Assembly (NCBI GenBank): GCA_050486445.1
Contig: JBJHDH010000011.1
Location: 1 to 64,000, forward strand
DNA length: 64,000 nt
Direction: 5' to 3'
Source: Euryhalocaulis sp050486445
Lineage (GTDB): Bacteria; Pseudomonadota; Alphaproteobacteria; Caulobacterales; Maricaulaceae
In this document: piece after piece, positions 7,722 through 13,337 of the stretch
Layout: each line of letters begins with the position of its first letter
Numbering within the stretch: the first letter of the stretch is position 1
Notes under the pieces: generated by a model
Databases searched by the model: none
Told to the model about the DNA's origin: nothing
The model's input: only the letters and a program-made list of their open reading frames with translations
Position numbers and translations under genes: made by a program

Positions 7722-8753
7722 TCAGTCCTGCGTAAGCGACGCATAGGCGCCGGCGACATTCTGGCCGTGCCGGTCATACGCGCTCCATTCCGAGTATTGC
7801 TCCAGCGTGAGGTCCGCCTGAATCTCCTCCAGCGAGCGGCCGGCGGCGATGCCGTCCCGCACGCCTTCCATAACATCCAGATGATACTGGTGATGCGCCA
7901 CCACATCCGCGCGGTCACCGATCTCGCCATGGCCCGGCACGACGATGTCGAAATCCTGGGCCAGCGCCGCCTCGGTGATCGTTTCCAGATCGGAGAGCAT
8001 GAAGGTTGGACCGATGACAGGCAGGCGTTTGGTGTTGATGATATCGACCACGAACAGCGTGCGCTGTTCAGGAAAAATCACCAGAGCCATATCCGGCGAA
8101 TGCGCGGCCTCGACATGCACCATTTGCACCGTCTGGCCGCCCAGCGTGATCTCATGCGACGCGCCGGACCAGGTTTCGTCCGGCATCCGCACGCCGCCAA
8201 ACGGGCTCAGCGGGCCGAACTGCATCGCGAACAGCTCGCGCGCCGTCAGCGCGCCGTCGCCATCCGCATCCAGCGCATCGAAGTTCGCCGCGACATTGGG
8301 CGGCGCTTCATCGCGTTGCAGCACGCCATCGCCGTTGGCGTCCGCGGCGGCGAACTGGCCGGTCAGCGGCGCGCCTTCCGCCGGCGGAGTCAGCGGCGCG
8401 ACCGCGGCTTCGTGCGCCACCACGGTCGCCTCCGGCCAGACCTGCGCGCCGGAAACATGGTCCGCATGATGGTGCGAATAGACAACATAGCGCACCGGAA
8501 CGTCGAAGCGGCTCTCCAGCTCTCCGGCCAGCCATTCAGCCGCACCAAGATTCAGTGGATCAGCGACAATGATGCCCTCATCCGTCACCAGGAACAGGCC
8601 GAACCAGGCGCTGTCCTGAAAGCGGTAGAGATCGGGCGCGACCTCGATAATGCCGCGTTCGGGTGGCTGCTGGCCCAGCGCCGGCGCAGCGAAAGCCAGC
8701 GGCGCGCACAGCGCGGCAACGGCCAGATAATGACGGAGTCCGATGCGATTCAT
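7722..8753 (-). CDS. secreted metallo-beta-lactamase-fold hydrolase with inserted EF-hand pair
   Basis: A 343-residue protein with a signal peptide ending near 'APALG'. The MBL metal motif HxHxDH is 'HHHADH' at about 94-99; further ligands are likely His218 ('EAAHSPD'), Asp237 ('VVDIIN') and His275 ('GHGE'). Between the first motif and His218 lie two canonical 12-residue EF-hand loops: 138-149 (DANGDG...E) and 162-173 (DADGDG...E). The family is used for varied hydrolases such as glyoxalase II-like and quinoprotein-relay proteins; the substrate is unknown. The ATG at 8753 follows GGGGAGG; an upstream extension to 8852 lacks coding character. The EF-hand insertion suggests calcium control of folding or activity outside the cytoplasm. 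Confidence 0.88.
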   Translation of the reverse strand: MNRIGLRHYLAVAALCAPLAFAAPALGQQPPERGIIEVAPDLYRFQDSAWFGLFLVTDEGIIVADPLNLGAAEWLAGELESRFDVPVRYVVYSHHHADHVSGAQVWPEATVVAHEAAVAPLTPPAEGAPLTGQFAAADANGDGVLQRDEAPPNVAANFDALDADGDGALTARELFAMQFGPLSPFGGVRMPDETWSGASHEITLGGQTVQMVHVEAAHSPDMALVIFPEQRTLFVVDIINTKRLPVIGPTFMLSDLETITEAALAQDFDIVVPGHGEIGDRADVVAHHQYHLDVMEGVRDGIAAGRSLEEIQADLTLEQYSEWSAYDRHGQNVAGAYASLTQD

Positions 8754-8881
8754 GGTGACGCCTCCCCGGCAAACGGCGCCGCTTTGGCGCGCATTGGCCG
8801 GGAGTGTAGCGCCGCGCGAGGTGCTCTTAAAGCGCACGCGGGCGGGAAGCATATGTTATATAATAGCGTTTTCTGTAGCGC

Positions 8882-8922
8882 CCACAGCATCGGGTGATCA
8901 GGTGAATCTCCCGATGCTGTGG
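8882..8922. repeat. 13 bp perfect inverted repeat
   Basis: CCACAGCATCGGG (8882-8894) and CCCGATGCTGTGG (8910-8922) form a perfect 13 bp stem with a 15-base loop. It sits downstream of the minus-strand channel gene (ending 8983) and upstream of the MBL gene. It may be a terminator for the channel gene or a dispersed palindrome; no T-run follows. Confidence 0.5.
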
Positions 8923-8944
8923 ATTCATGAGTGGTCGCGCCGGT

Positions 8945-8986
8945 CATGCGAAAAACCGGTTCCCACTTTTTCGCCCTGCGCTTTAG
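8945..8986. repeat. dispersed intergenic repeat, family A, copy 1
   Basis: The core GAAAAACCGG..CCCACTTTTTCG followed by TGCGCTTTA resembles, in inverted orientation, the segment 42258-42300 (GGAAAACCGG..TCCACTTTTCCG..GCGCTCT). About three quarters of positions agree. The end of the repeat carries the stop codon of the channel gene. Confidence 0.45.
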
Positions 8987-9852
8987 CCGCGCCGGCGCAG
9001 ATAGACGAACCAGTACACCACGCCGACCAGCAGACTGCCGCCGATCAGATTGCCCAGCGTGGAGACAGCGATGTTGTGCAGCGCCGCGCCGGCAGTGAAC
9101 GCCGCATAAGTCTCCGCCCCCTGCCCGATCGCCGCCCAGAATTCCGGCCCGGCCCATGCTTTGACGGCGAGCGCATAGGGCAGGAAATAGAGATTGGCGA
9201 TGGAATGCTCGAACCCGGCGGCGACGAACGCCGCGATGGGCGGAACGATGACCACGACCTTGTCGATGACGGTGCGGCCGCCGAACGACATCCACACCGC
9301 CAGACAGACCAGCACATTGCAGAGCACAGCGAGGAAGAAGAGCTGGATGGTGGGCAGCGCCGCCTTGGAAGAGGCGATCCCGAGCGCCGTCGCGCCCACA
9401 CCGCCATCCGCGAAACCATGTATGCCGGAGAGGAACACCAGCGCCGCTGTGCCAAGGGCGCCAACAATATTGCCGAGATAGACAATCGCCCAGGCGCGCA
9501 GCAGCGGCGCAAGTGTGATGCGGCGGCTGGCCCAGGCCACGACCATCAGCGTATCCCCGGTGAACAGCTCCGCCCCGCCGACAATCACCAGAATCAGGCC
9601 GAGCGAAAAGACGACCCCCGCCAGCAGACGCGCCGTCCCCCAAGGCATGTCCGCCGCGCCGGTCAGCACCACGGTCATAAAGATGGCGCCAAACGCGATA
9701 AAGGCGCCCGCCAGCACGCCGAGAACGAAGAGGGTCAGCGCGTCGCGCCCGGCCTTGGCCGCGCCGGCCTCCTCGCACGCCGCCGCCATATCTGGCGGAA
9801 GCAGCGCGGGCGCCGCGCAGGACGGGCGCGCCTGATCTTCCGGCTGGGTCAT
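8983..9852 (-). CDS. formate/nitrite transporter (FNT) family channel
   Basis: A 289-residue inner-membrane protein with six to seven hydrophobic helices. FNT hallmarks are visible: 'AGAFIAFGAIF' in the first helix, 'GGAELFTGDTLMV', 'GNIVGALG', 'NVLVCLAVWMSFGGRTVIDKV', 'AGFEHSIANLYFLP' and 'HNIAVSTLGNLIGGSLLVG'. These pentameric channels pass formate, nitrite or related monovalent anions. No formate or nitrite enzyme lies nearby, so the substrate is open. The start is uncertain: the ATG at 9852 gives a normal N-terminus but lacks a close ribosome site; a GTG at 9897 is the alternative. Confidence 0.88.
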   Translation of the reverse strand: MTQPEDQARPSCAAPALLPPDMAAACEEAGAAKAGRDALTLFVLGVLAGAFIAFGAIFMTVVLTGAADMPWGTARLLAGVVFSLGLILVIVGGAELFTGDTLMVVAWASRRITLAPLLRAWAIVYLGNIVGALGTAALVFLSGIHGFADGGVGATALGIASSKAALPTIQLFFLAVLCNVLVCLAVWMSFGGRTVIDKVVVIVPPIAAFVAAGFEHSIANLYFLPYALAVKAWAGPEFWAAIGQGAETYAAFTAGAALHNIAVSTLGNLIGGSLLVGVVYWFVYLRRRG

Positions 9853-9920
9853 CGCGCCGTCACGCCCATGGCCTCCTCCCCTTCCCGCACGTTTCACCCG
9901 GACACTCCGGTTATGTCCTT

Positions 9921-10187
9921 CTAGCCCCCGGACAGCGCCTGAAACACAAACACTTCGTCCTGCGCCCCGACAGGATCGCTGAGCGCGTCCCGGTCCGCAA
10001 TCGTCTCACGATTGACGAAAATCGTGACATGTTTCCGAAGGCGGCGCTGGTCGAAAATATAGGTTCCAAGCTGCGGATTGTCGGCGAATACCGCCTCCAG
10101 CGCCGCGCGCACCGTCGCGCCCTCCACCACGCACGGCGGGCAATCGACATGGCGTTTCAGATTCTCTGTAAAGCTGACCCGGGGCAT
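9921..10187 (-). CDS. MoaD/ThiS-like ubiquitin-fold protein
   Basis: An 88-residue protein with the beta-grasp layout of sulfur-carrier proteins: 'PRVSFTENLKRHV' as strand one, the helix 'GATVRAALEAVFADNP', 'HVTIFVNRETI', 'DEVFVFQALSGG' and a terminal Gly-Gly, which is the residue pair adenylated and thiocarboxylated in MoaD and ThiS. No partner enzyme is adjacent, so pathway assignment (molybdopterin, thiamine, other sulfur relay) is open. The first 25 codons are duplicated at 10798-10871 behind the ArsR gene, while this intact copy lacks any ribosome site upstream of its ATG, suggesting that rearrangement has cut it from its native leader. Confidence 0.8.
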   Translation of the reverse strand: MPRVSFTENLKRHVDCPPCVVEGATVRAALEAVFADNPQLGTYIFDQRRLRKHVTIFVNRETIADRDALSDPVGAQDEVFVFQALSGG

Positions 10188-10188
10188 G
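10114..10188. repeat. 75 bp direct repeat, left copy (5' end of MoaD-like gene)
   Basis: Identical over 75 bases to 10798-10872 in the same orientation (offset 684). About ten further bases to the left match with two differences. The repeat ends one base beyond the start codon of the MoaD-like gene, and flanking sequence then diverges completely. Confidence 0.95.
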
Positions 10189-10435
10189 TCTGTATTGTTT
10201 CGGACGCCGGGGCGCCGAGCGCCATTTCGTTGATACCCACCTATTTTCGACGATACATGGCTGCGAGGGGCGTGCAAGCAGGAGGAGGTCGTTCTCCTCC
10301 CGGCCAATTTGTAACGCTCGCTAGCCGCCTTCCAACGCTTCACCTGAAAATAACCAATTAGGCAATTTTATGTTGTCAAAATGAAATAATTTGGCAACAA
10401 TATTAGCCATATTGGAATATTTGGGGGAGCCAGAA
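10188..10435. other. non-coding AT-richer stretch between MoaD copy and small ORF
   Basis: No coding frame with good codon use is seen. A 7 bp perfect hairpin (GGAGGAG 10281-10287, CTCCTCC 10294-10300) without a T-run lies in the middle, and the last 100 bases are AT-rich. Confidence 0.5.
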
Positions 10436-10687
10436 ATGCATACCAGCCTACGCGAGCCGACTAGTCATATGGGGCTTGCTCTGGCCGCGGGTCTCGCGCC
10501 TGGCCAACGCGTCCACTATTGCACGCGATCCGGCCGTCATTTGGGTGATGGAACCATCTGCGGCGTGAGTGAGGATTTCGGTCCGGACGGGGAGGTTATC
10601 CCGGTCTACCATGTCCGGATTGAAACTCGGGACGGAGGCCAACATATCCTCTGGGGCTACGCCAACCAGTTCCGGCCAGCGAATTAG
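10436..10687 (+). CDS. small protein of unknown function inside the duplicated unit
   Basis: An 83-residue frame starting at an ATG preceded by GGGGGAG with 7-base spacing. The sequence has a short SH3-like feel in the middle ('GQRVHYCTRSGRHLGDGTICGVSEDFG') and 'VYHVRIETRDGGQHILWGYANQF' at the end, but I recognise no family. It is the only likely gene between the two 75 bp repeats and reads opposite to its neighbours. The preceding bases 10330-10430 are markedly AT-richer than the window (TTGTCAAAATGAAATAATTTGG), consistent with a promoter or foreign DNA. The longer frame to 10391 has no ribosome site. Confidence 0.6.
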   Translation: MHTSLREPTSHMGLALAAGLAPGQRVHYCTRSGRHLGDGTICGVSEDFGPDGEVIPVYHVRIETRDGGQHILWGYANQFRPAN

Positions 10688-10766
10688 CGCCTACCCCTGC
10701 GGCACGGATGGCTAGTAGATCGTTCCGTGGATCGTTCAGCGTCTCAGACAGCCTGCCGTTCGGGGA

Positions 10767-10871
10767 TTATCTTGATTCGCCGCCCCTCGCACGCACGGTC
10801 GCGCCCTCCACCACGCACGGCGGGCAATCGACATGGCGTTTCAGATTCTCTGTAAAGCTGACCCGGGGCAT
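10767..10871 (-). pseudogene. truncated 5' copy of the MoaD-like gene
   Basis: The start codon and first 25 codons are identical to the intact gene ending at 9921. After codon 27 the sequence diverges and a TAA stops the frame at codon 35 (10767-10769). The copy begins seven bases after the stop of the ArsR gene, exactly where an operon partner would lie, so it may mark the original gene position. Confidence 0.8.
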
Positions 10872-10872
10872 G
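10798..10872. repeat. 75 bp direct repeat, right copy
   Basis: Perfect match to 10114-10188, same orientation. Together the copies bracket a 609-base unique segment holding the 83-residue ORF. Confidence 0.95.
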
Positions 10873-10877
10873 GGCGC

Positions 10878-11222
10878 CTATCCGTCTTTCTCCTCGGCGA
10901 AAGATTTCAACCGTTCGAGCGCATCGTCCCATTGTTGCGCGGCGCGTACGAGATAATCCCGCGCCTGACGCACGGCGGCAAGGTCGATCACATAATGGCT
11001 CTCGCGGCCCACCCGCTCTGACCTGACAAGCCCGGCCCCTTCGAGCACGCGCAGATGCTTTGTCACCCCCTGCCGCGTCAGCTCGAAACCCGCAGCCAGA
11101 TTGGCGATGGAATGCGGTCGCCCATCGCCCAGCCGCGACACAAGACGCAGCCGGTTCGGGTCGCCCAGAGCCGCAAAGATGGAGGCGGCCTGCGCTTGCT
11201 GGGCCTTGTTACTTCTCGGCAT
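10878..11222 (-). CDS. ArsR-family winged-helix repressor
   Basis: A 114-residue DNA-binding protein. The ArsR winged-helix motif is clear: 'ASIFAALGDPNRLRLVSRLGDGRPHSIANLAAGFELTRQGVTKHLRVLEGAGLVRSERVGRESHYVID'. There is no ELCVCDL metal site in the recognition region, which fits the metal-independent SRPBCC-associated subgroup. The ATG at 11222 overlaps the end of the SRPBCC gene by 14 bases, so both are one operon. Two copies of GCAAC-N6-GTTGC upstream of the operon are candidate binding sites, implying autorepression. Confidence 0.9.
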   Translation of the reverse strand: MPRSNKAQQAQAASIFAALGDPNRLRLVSRLGDGRPHSIANLAAGFELTRQGVTKHLRVLEGAGLVRSERVGRESHYVIDLAAVRQARDYLVRAAQQWDDALERLKSFAEEKDG

Positions 11223-11658
11223 AGTCGGCGATATTCCGCGTCTGAATATCCCAGCCGCGCGAATTGGAACGGAATGCTTCCATCCTTTTGTCCGCCGGAA
11301 GGCTCGCAAAGCCGGATTCCGTCACCGTCAGACGCGCGCCTGTTCCGCTCGGCTCCAGACGAAATTCCACCAGCGTCATCGGCGCGGCCGGATTTTCGGC
11401 GTCATCGCCATGCGGCCAGCGCATCGAAAATAGCGCTTCCGGTTCGACACGCTCGATGATCGCTCGCCACGGATGTCCCTCATAACCCGGATAGGTCATC
11501 TTTCCCGTCGATACCGCGCCGGGGGTGAACGGCTGATCCAGATCGACCCGGAACCATTCCCCGAATTCCTGGTGATCGGTCAAAGCCCGCCACACGCGCG
11601 ACACCGGCGCGGCGATCTCGATCGTGCGCACGATTCTGTCTTCAACATGATTTATCAT
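11209..11658 (-). CDS. SRPBCC (AHSA1-like) domain protein
   Basis: A 149-residue START/SRPBCC-fold protein of the AHSA1 type: 'DRIVRTIEIAAPVSRVWRALTDHQEFGEWF' at the start, 'GKMTYPGYEG' and 'MTLVEFRLEPSGTGARLTVTESGF' in the middle, and a C-terminal helix. The fold encloses a hydrophobic cavity; ligand unknown. The ATG at 11658 follows GGGAGG by 6 bases. Pairing with an ArsR regulator is a widespread arrangement in bacteria, in which the regulator gene usually lies first; here the SRPBCC gene is first. Confidence 0.9.
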   Translation of the reverse strand: MINHVEDRIVRTIEIAAPVSRVWRALTDHQEFGEWFRVDLDQPFTPGAVSTGKMTYPGYEGHPWRAIIERVEPEALFSMRWPHGDDAENPAAPMTLVEFRLEPSGTGARLTVTESGFASLPADKRMEAFRSNSRGWDIQTRNIADYAEK

Positions 11659-11660
11659 AA

Positions 11661-11676
11661 GCAACCTCCCGGTTGC
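11661..11676. promoter_or_regulatory. candidate ArsR operator O2 (overlaps ribosome site)
   Basis: GCAAC-CTCCCG-GTTGC, a perfect 5+5 inverted repeat. It covers the GGGAGG ribosome site of the SRPBCC gene. The same half-sites with the same 6-base spacing recur at 11706-11721. Confidence 0.6.
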
Positions 11677-11698
11677 TTTTCTTGTGACAGATGCGGCG

Positions 11699-11721
11699 GC
11701 TATAGGCAACCAGTTTGTTGC
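11699..11721 (-). promoter_or_regulatory. candidate ArsR operator O1 with -10 box
   Basis: GCAAC-CAGTTT-GTTGC (11706-11721) repeats the O2 half-sites exactly. Directly downstream on the minus strand is TATAGC (11704-11699), a good -10 box, so O1 would fill the promoter spacer, the usual ArsR-type repression position. The -35 hexamer is poor. Confidence 0.55.
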
Positions 11722-11847
11722 GTGTTTTGCAGCGCCCGCCCGGCTTGCCGGGCTATTGGCTTGCCGAGTCGAAGCCCGAAGGGCGTAGGCTGCCCGCCTT
11801 CGTCCTACGGACTTTGGCGCGGCACATCTTGCGCAAAGCGCAAAATG
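11722..11847. other. intergenic palindromic stretch beside tRNA-Val
   Basis: Contains short inverted repeats (GCCCG-GCTT-GCCGGGC type at about 11736-11753, and CCGAAGGGCG...CGCCTTCG near 11786-11806). No gene is visible. It may hold the tRNA terminator or another dispersed palindrome. Confidence 0.35.
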
Positions 11848-11922
11848 TGGTGGGCGGTGAGAGGGTCGAACTCCCGACATCCTCGGTGTAAACGAGGCGC
11901 TCTACCACTGAGCTAACCGCCC
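11848..11922 (-). tRNA. tRNA-Val (TAC)
   Basis: Acceptor GGGCGGT (from 11922) pairs with ACCGCCC; D-arm AGCTCAGTGGTAGAG; anticodon stem CCTCG/CGAGG with loop TTTACAC, anticodon TAC; T-arm with GTTCGAC; encoded CCA at 11848-11850. Confidence 0.95.
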
Positions 11923-11956
11923 GAACCAGTAAGAGCGGCGCAAGGCCGCCCGGAAT

Positions 11957-13150
11957 TTACGAGCCCTCTTCCGGCGCCGCCAGAACCGTGGCCGGCATCC
12001 GCTCCATGCCATAACAGCCGAGCACGCGCGCCTGGCGCGTCTGTTGCGACAGCGCCGACAGCGCGCGGCCGACGCGCGGATCGTCGATATGGCCCTCGAA
12101 ATCGGCGAAGAACATCTCTTCCCACGGATTGCCGGCGATGGGCCGCGATTCCAGCTTGGTCAGGTTGATGTCCGCCTCGCTGAACGCCGCCAGCGCGCGC
12201 ACCAGACTGCCCGGCTTGTCCAGCGTCCAGAACACGATGGAGGTCTTGCAGGGCAGCTCCATCGGCGGCGCCGAGGCCGAACGCGCGACGACGACAAAGC
12301 GCGTGTAGTTTTCCGTATGATCGGCGATGCCGGTGACGATGACATTCAGGCCGAACAGCGACGCGGCCGCCGCGCTGGCCACCGCCGCGACGCTCTCACC
12401 CTCGTCCATCGCGTGACGGATGGCGGTGGTGGAGCTGGCGGCGTAGCGCTGCACAATGTCGGCGCGGCGGGTCAGCCAGCGCCGGCACTGGGCCAGCGCC
12501 TGGGGATGGCCATAGACGGTCTTTACCGGCGACAGCGAGGTTCCGCGCCCGACCAGGCAATGCTCCACGCGCTGGTGATGCTCGCCAACGATCTGGAGGC
12601 TGTTGTCCAGCAGCAGGTCATAAACCTCGCTGATGCCGCCGATGATGGTGTTTTCGATGGGCAGCACGCCATAATCGGCCGCACCTTCCGAAACCGCCTT
12701 CACGATGGCGCCGAAATCGCGGCAGGGCATCGGCTCGAACGCCGCGTAGCGGTTGGCGAAATGGTTTTCCGCCGCCTCGTGGCTATAGGCGCCGGGCCCG
12801 CCGAGATAGGCGACAACCGGATAGTGTTGATCCTTGACGCTGATCCGGGCGTCGAGCACGCCGCGCTGGGCGCGCAGCGATTCCTCGATGAAAAGCTGGG
12901 CCAGACGCTCGGCAAAGCCGCGCGACAGGCCTTCGCCCTGGGCCTTGCGCACAAAGGCGCCGATCACCTCGCGCTCGCGCGCCTCGTCGCGCACCTTCAT
13001 GCCGGTTTTGGCCTTCGCCTCCGCCACGGAAACGCCGATGCGGCGGCGCTCCCCGGCCAGGACGGCGATTTCGGTGTCGATCTCGTCGATCCGCTTGCGC
13101 AGATCTGAAAGTCCGTTATCGGCGGCTGTCTGTCCGGCGCCTTCAGTCAT
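11957..13150 (-). CDS. pheA: chorismate mutase / prephenate dehydratase
   Basis: This 397-residue bifunctional enzyme converts chorismate to prephenate and then phenylpyruvate, committing carbon to phenylalanine. Residues about 14-100 form an AroQ-type chorismate mutase ('LRKRIDEIDTEIAVLAGERRRIG'); 110-290 the dehydratase ('YLGGPGAYSHEAA', 'GVLPIENTIIGG', and 'NYTRFVVV' with the catalytic Thr of the TRF motif); 300-380 an ACT domain with 'DKPGSLVRALAAF' and 'TKLESRP', the GxL and ESRP motifs that bind phenylalanine for feedback inhibition. The ATG at 13150 follows a hairpin and T-run preceded by a Phe-rich leader peptide, indicating attenuation control. The gene lies behind lon, where hupB is commonly found in this group. 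Confidence 0.95.
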   Translation of the reverse strand: MTEGAGQTAADNGLSDLRKRIDEIDTEIAVLAGERRRIGVSVAEAKAKTGMKVRDEAREREVIGAFVRKAQGEGLSRGFAERLAQLFIEESLRAQRGVLDARISVKDQHYPVVAYLGGPGAYSHEAAENHFANRYAAFEPMPCRDFGAIVKAVSEGAADYGVLPIENTIIGGISEVYDLLLDNSLQIVGEHHQRVEHCLVGRGTSLSPVKTVYGHPQALAQCRRWLTRRADIVQRYAASSTTAIRHAMDEGESVAAVASAAAASLFGLNVIVTGIADHTENYTRFVVVARSASAPPMELPCKTSIVFWTLDKPGSLVRALAAFSEADINLTKLESRPIAGNPWEEMFFADFEGHIDDPRVGRALSALSQQTRQARVLGCYGMERMPATVLAAPEEGS

Positions 13151-13162
13151 GGTCTCTATCCC

Positions 13163-13196
13163 CAAAAGAAAAGGCCCTCCCGAGGGAGGGCCCTTT
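13163..13196 (-). terminator. intrinsic terminator of the pheA attenuator
   Basis: On the minus strand GGCCCTCC and GGAGGGCC (within 13173-13192) form an 8 bp GC stem closed by a CTCG loop and extended by G-U and A-U pairs. TTTTCTTTT follows (13172-13164). It lies 13 bases before the pheA start, so termination here prevents pheA expression. The 5' arm can instead pair with GGGAGGGC in the leader peptide codons (about 13229-13236). Confidence 0.8.
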
Positions 13197-13218
13197 GTCC
13201 TGCCGCTCGCGCACGAGC

Positions 13219-13281
13219 CTAGCGGACGCCCTCCCCGCGGATGGCGTTGCTAAAGCCGAAAAAGGTCGCGCGCAAATCCAT
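13219..13281 (-). CDS. pheL: phenylalanine leader peptide
   Basis: A 20-codon frame begins ATG GAT TTG CGC GCG ACC and then TTT TTC GGC TTT: three phenylalanine codons within four, at codons 7, 8 and 10. AAAAGG lies about 7 bases before the ATG. The frame ends at TAG, 23 bases before the terminator stem. Codons 15-18 contain GGGGAGGGC, complementary to the 5' arm of the terminator. A ribosome stalled on Phe codons would leave this segment free to form an antiterminator; one at the stop codon would mask it and allow termination. This is the design of known phe and trp attenuators. A TTGACT box at 13317-13312 would place transcription start almost on the ATG, so the promoter is unsettled. Confidence 0.75.
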   Translation of the reverse strand: MDLRATFFGFSNAIRGEGVR

Positions 13282-13337
13282 ATCCGGCCTTTTGCCCGGA
13301 GCGGGCGATCCAGTCAACGGGAACGTGCAAGCCCGGC

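Noticed and set aside
7707..8897. 396-codon plus-strand frame opposite the MBL gene
   Set aside because: It mirrors the minus-strand gene with its EF-hand and metal motifs; composition is arginine/histidine-rich as expected from antisense of GC-rich codons.
10281..10300. GGAGGAG/CTCCTCC hairpin as a terminator
   Set aside because: Short stem, no T-run and no gene ending just before it.
11722..11847. Integration site at tRNA-Val
   Set aside because: No copy of the tRNA 3' end was found on the far side of the neighbouring genes, unlike at tRNA-Lys.
13312..13317. TTGACT as the -35 box for pheA
   Set aside because: With normal spacing it would start transcription on the leader AUG and remove its ribosome site; the promoter is left open.
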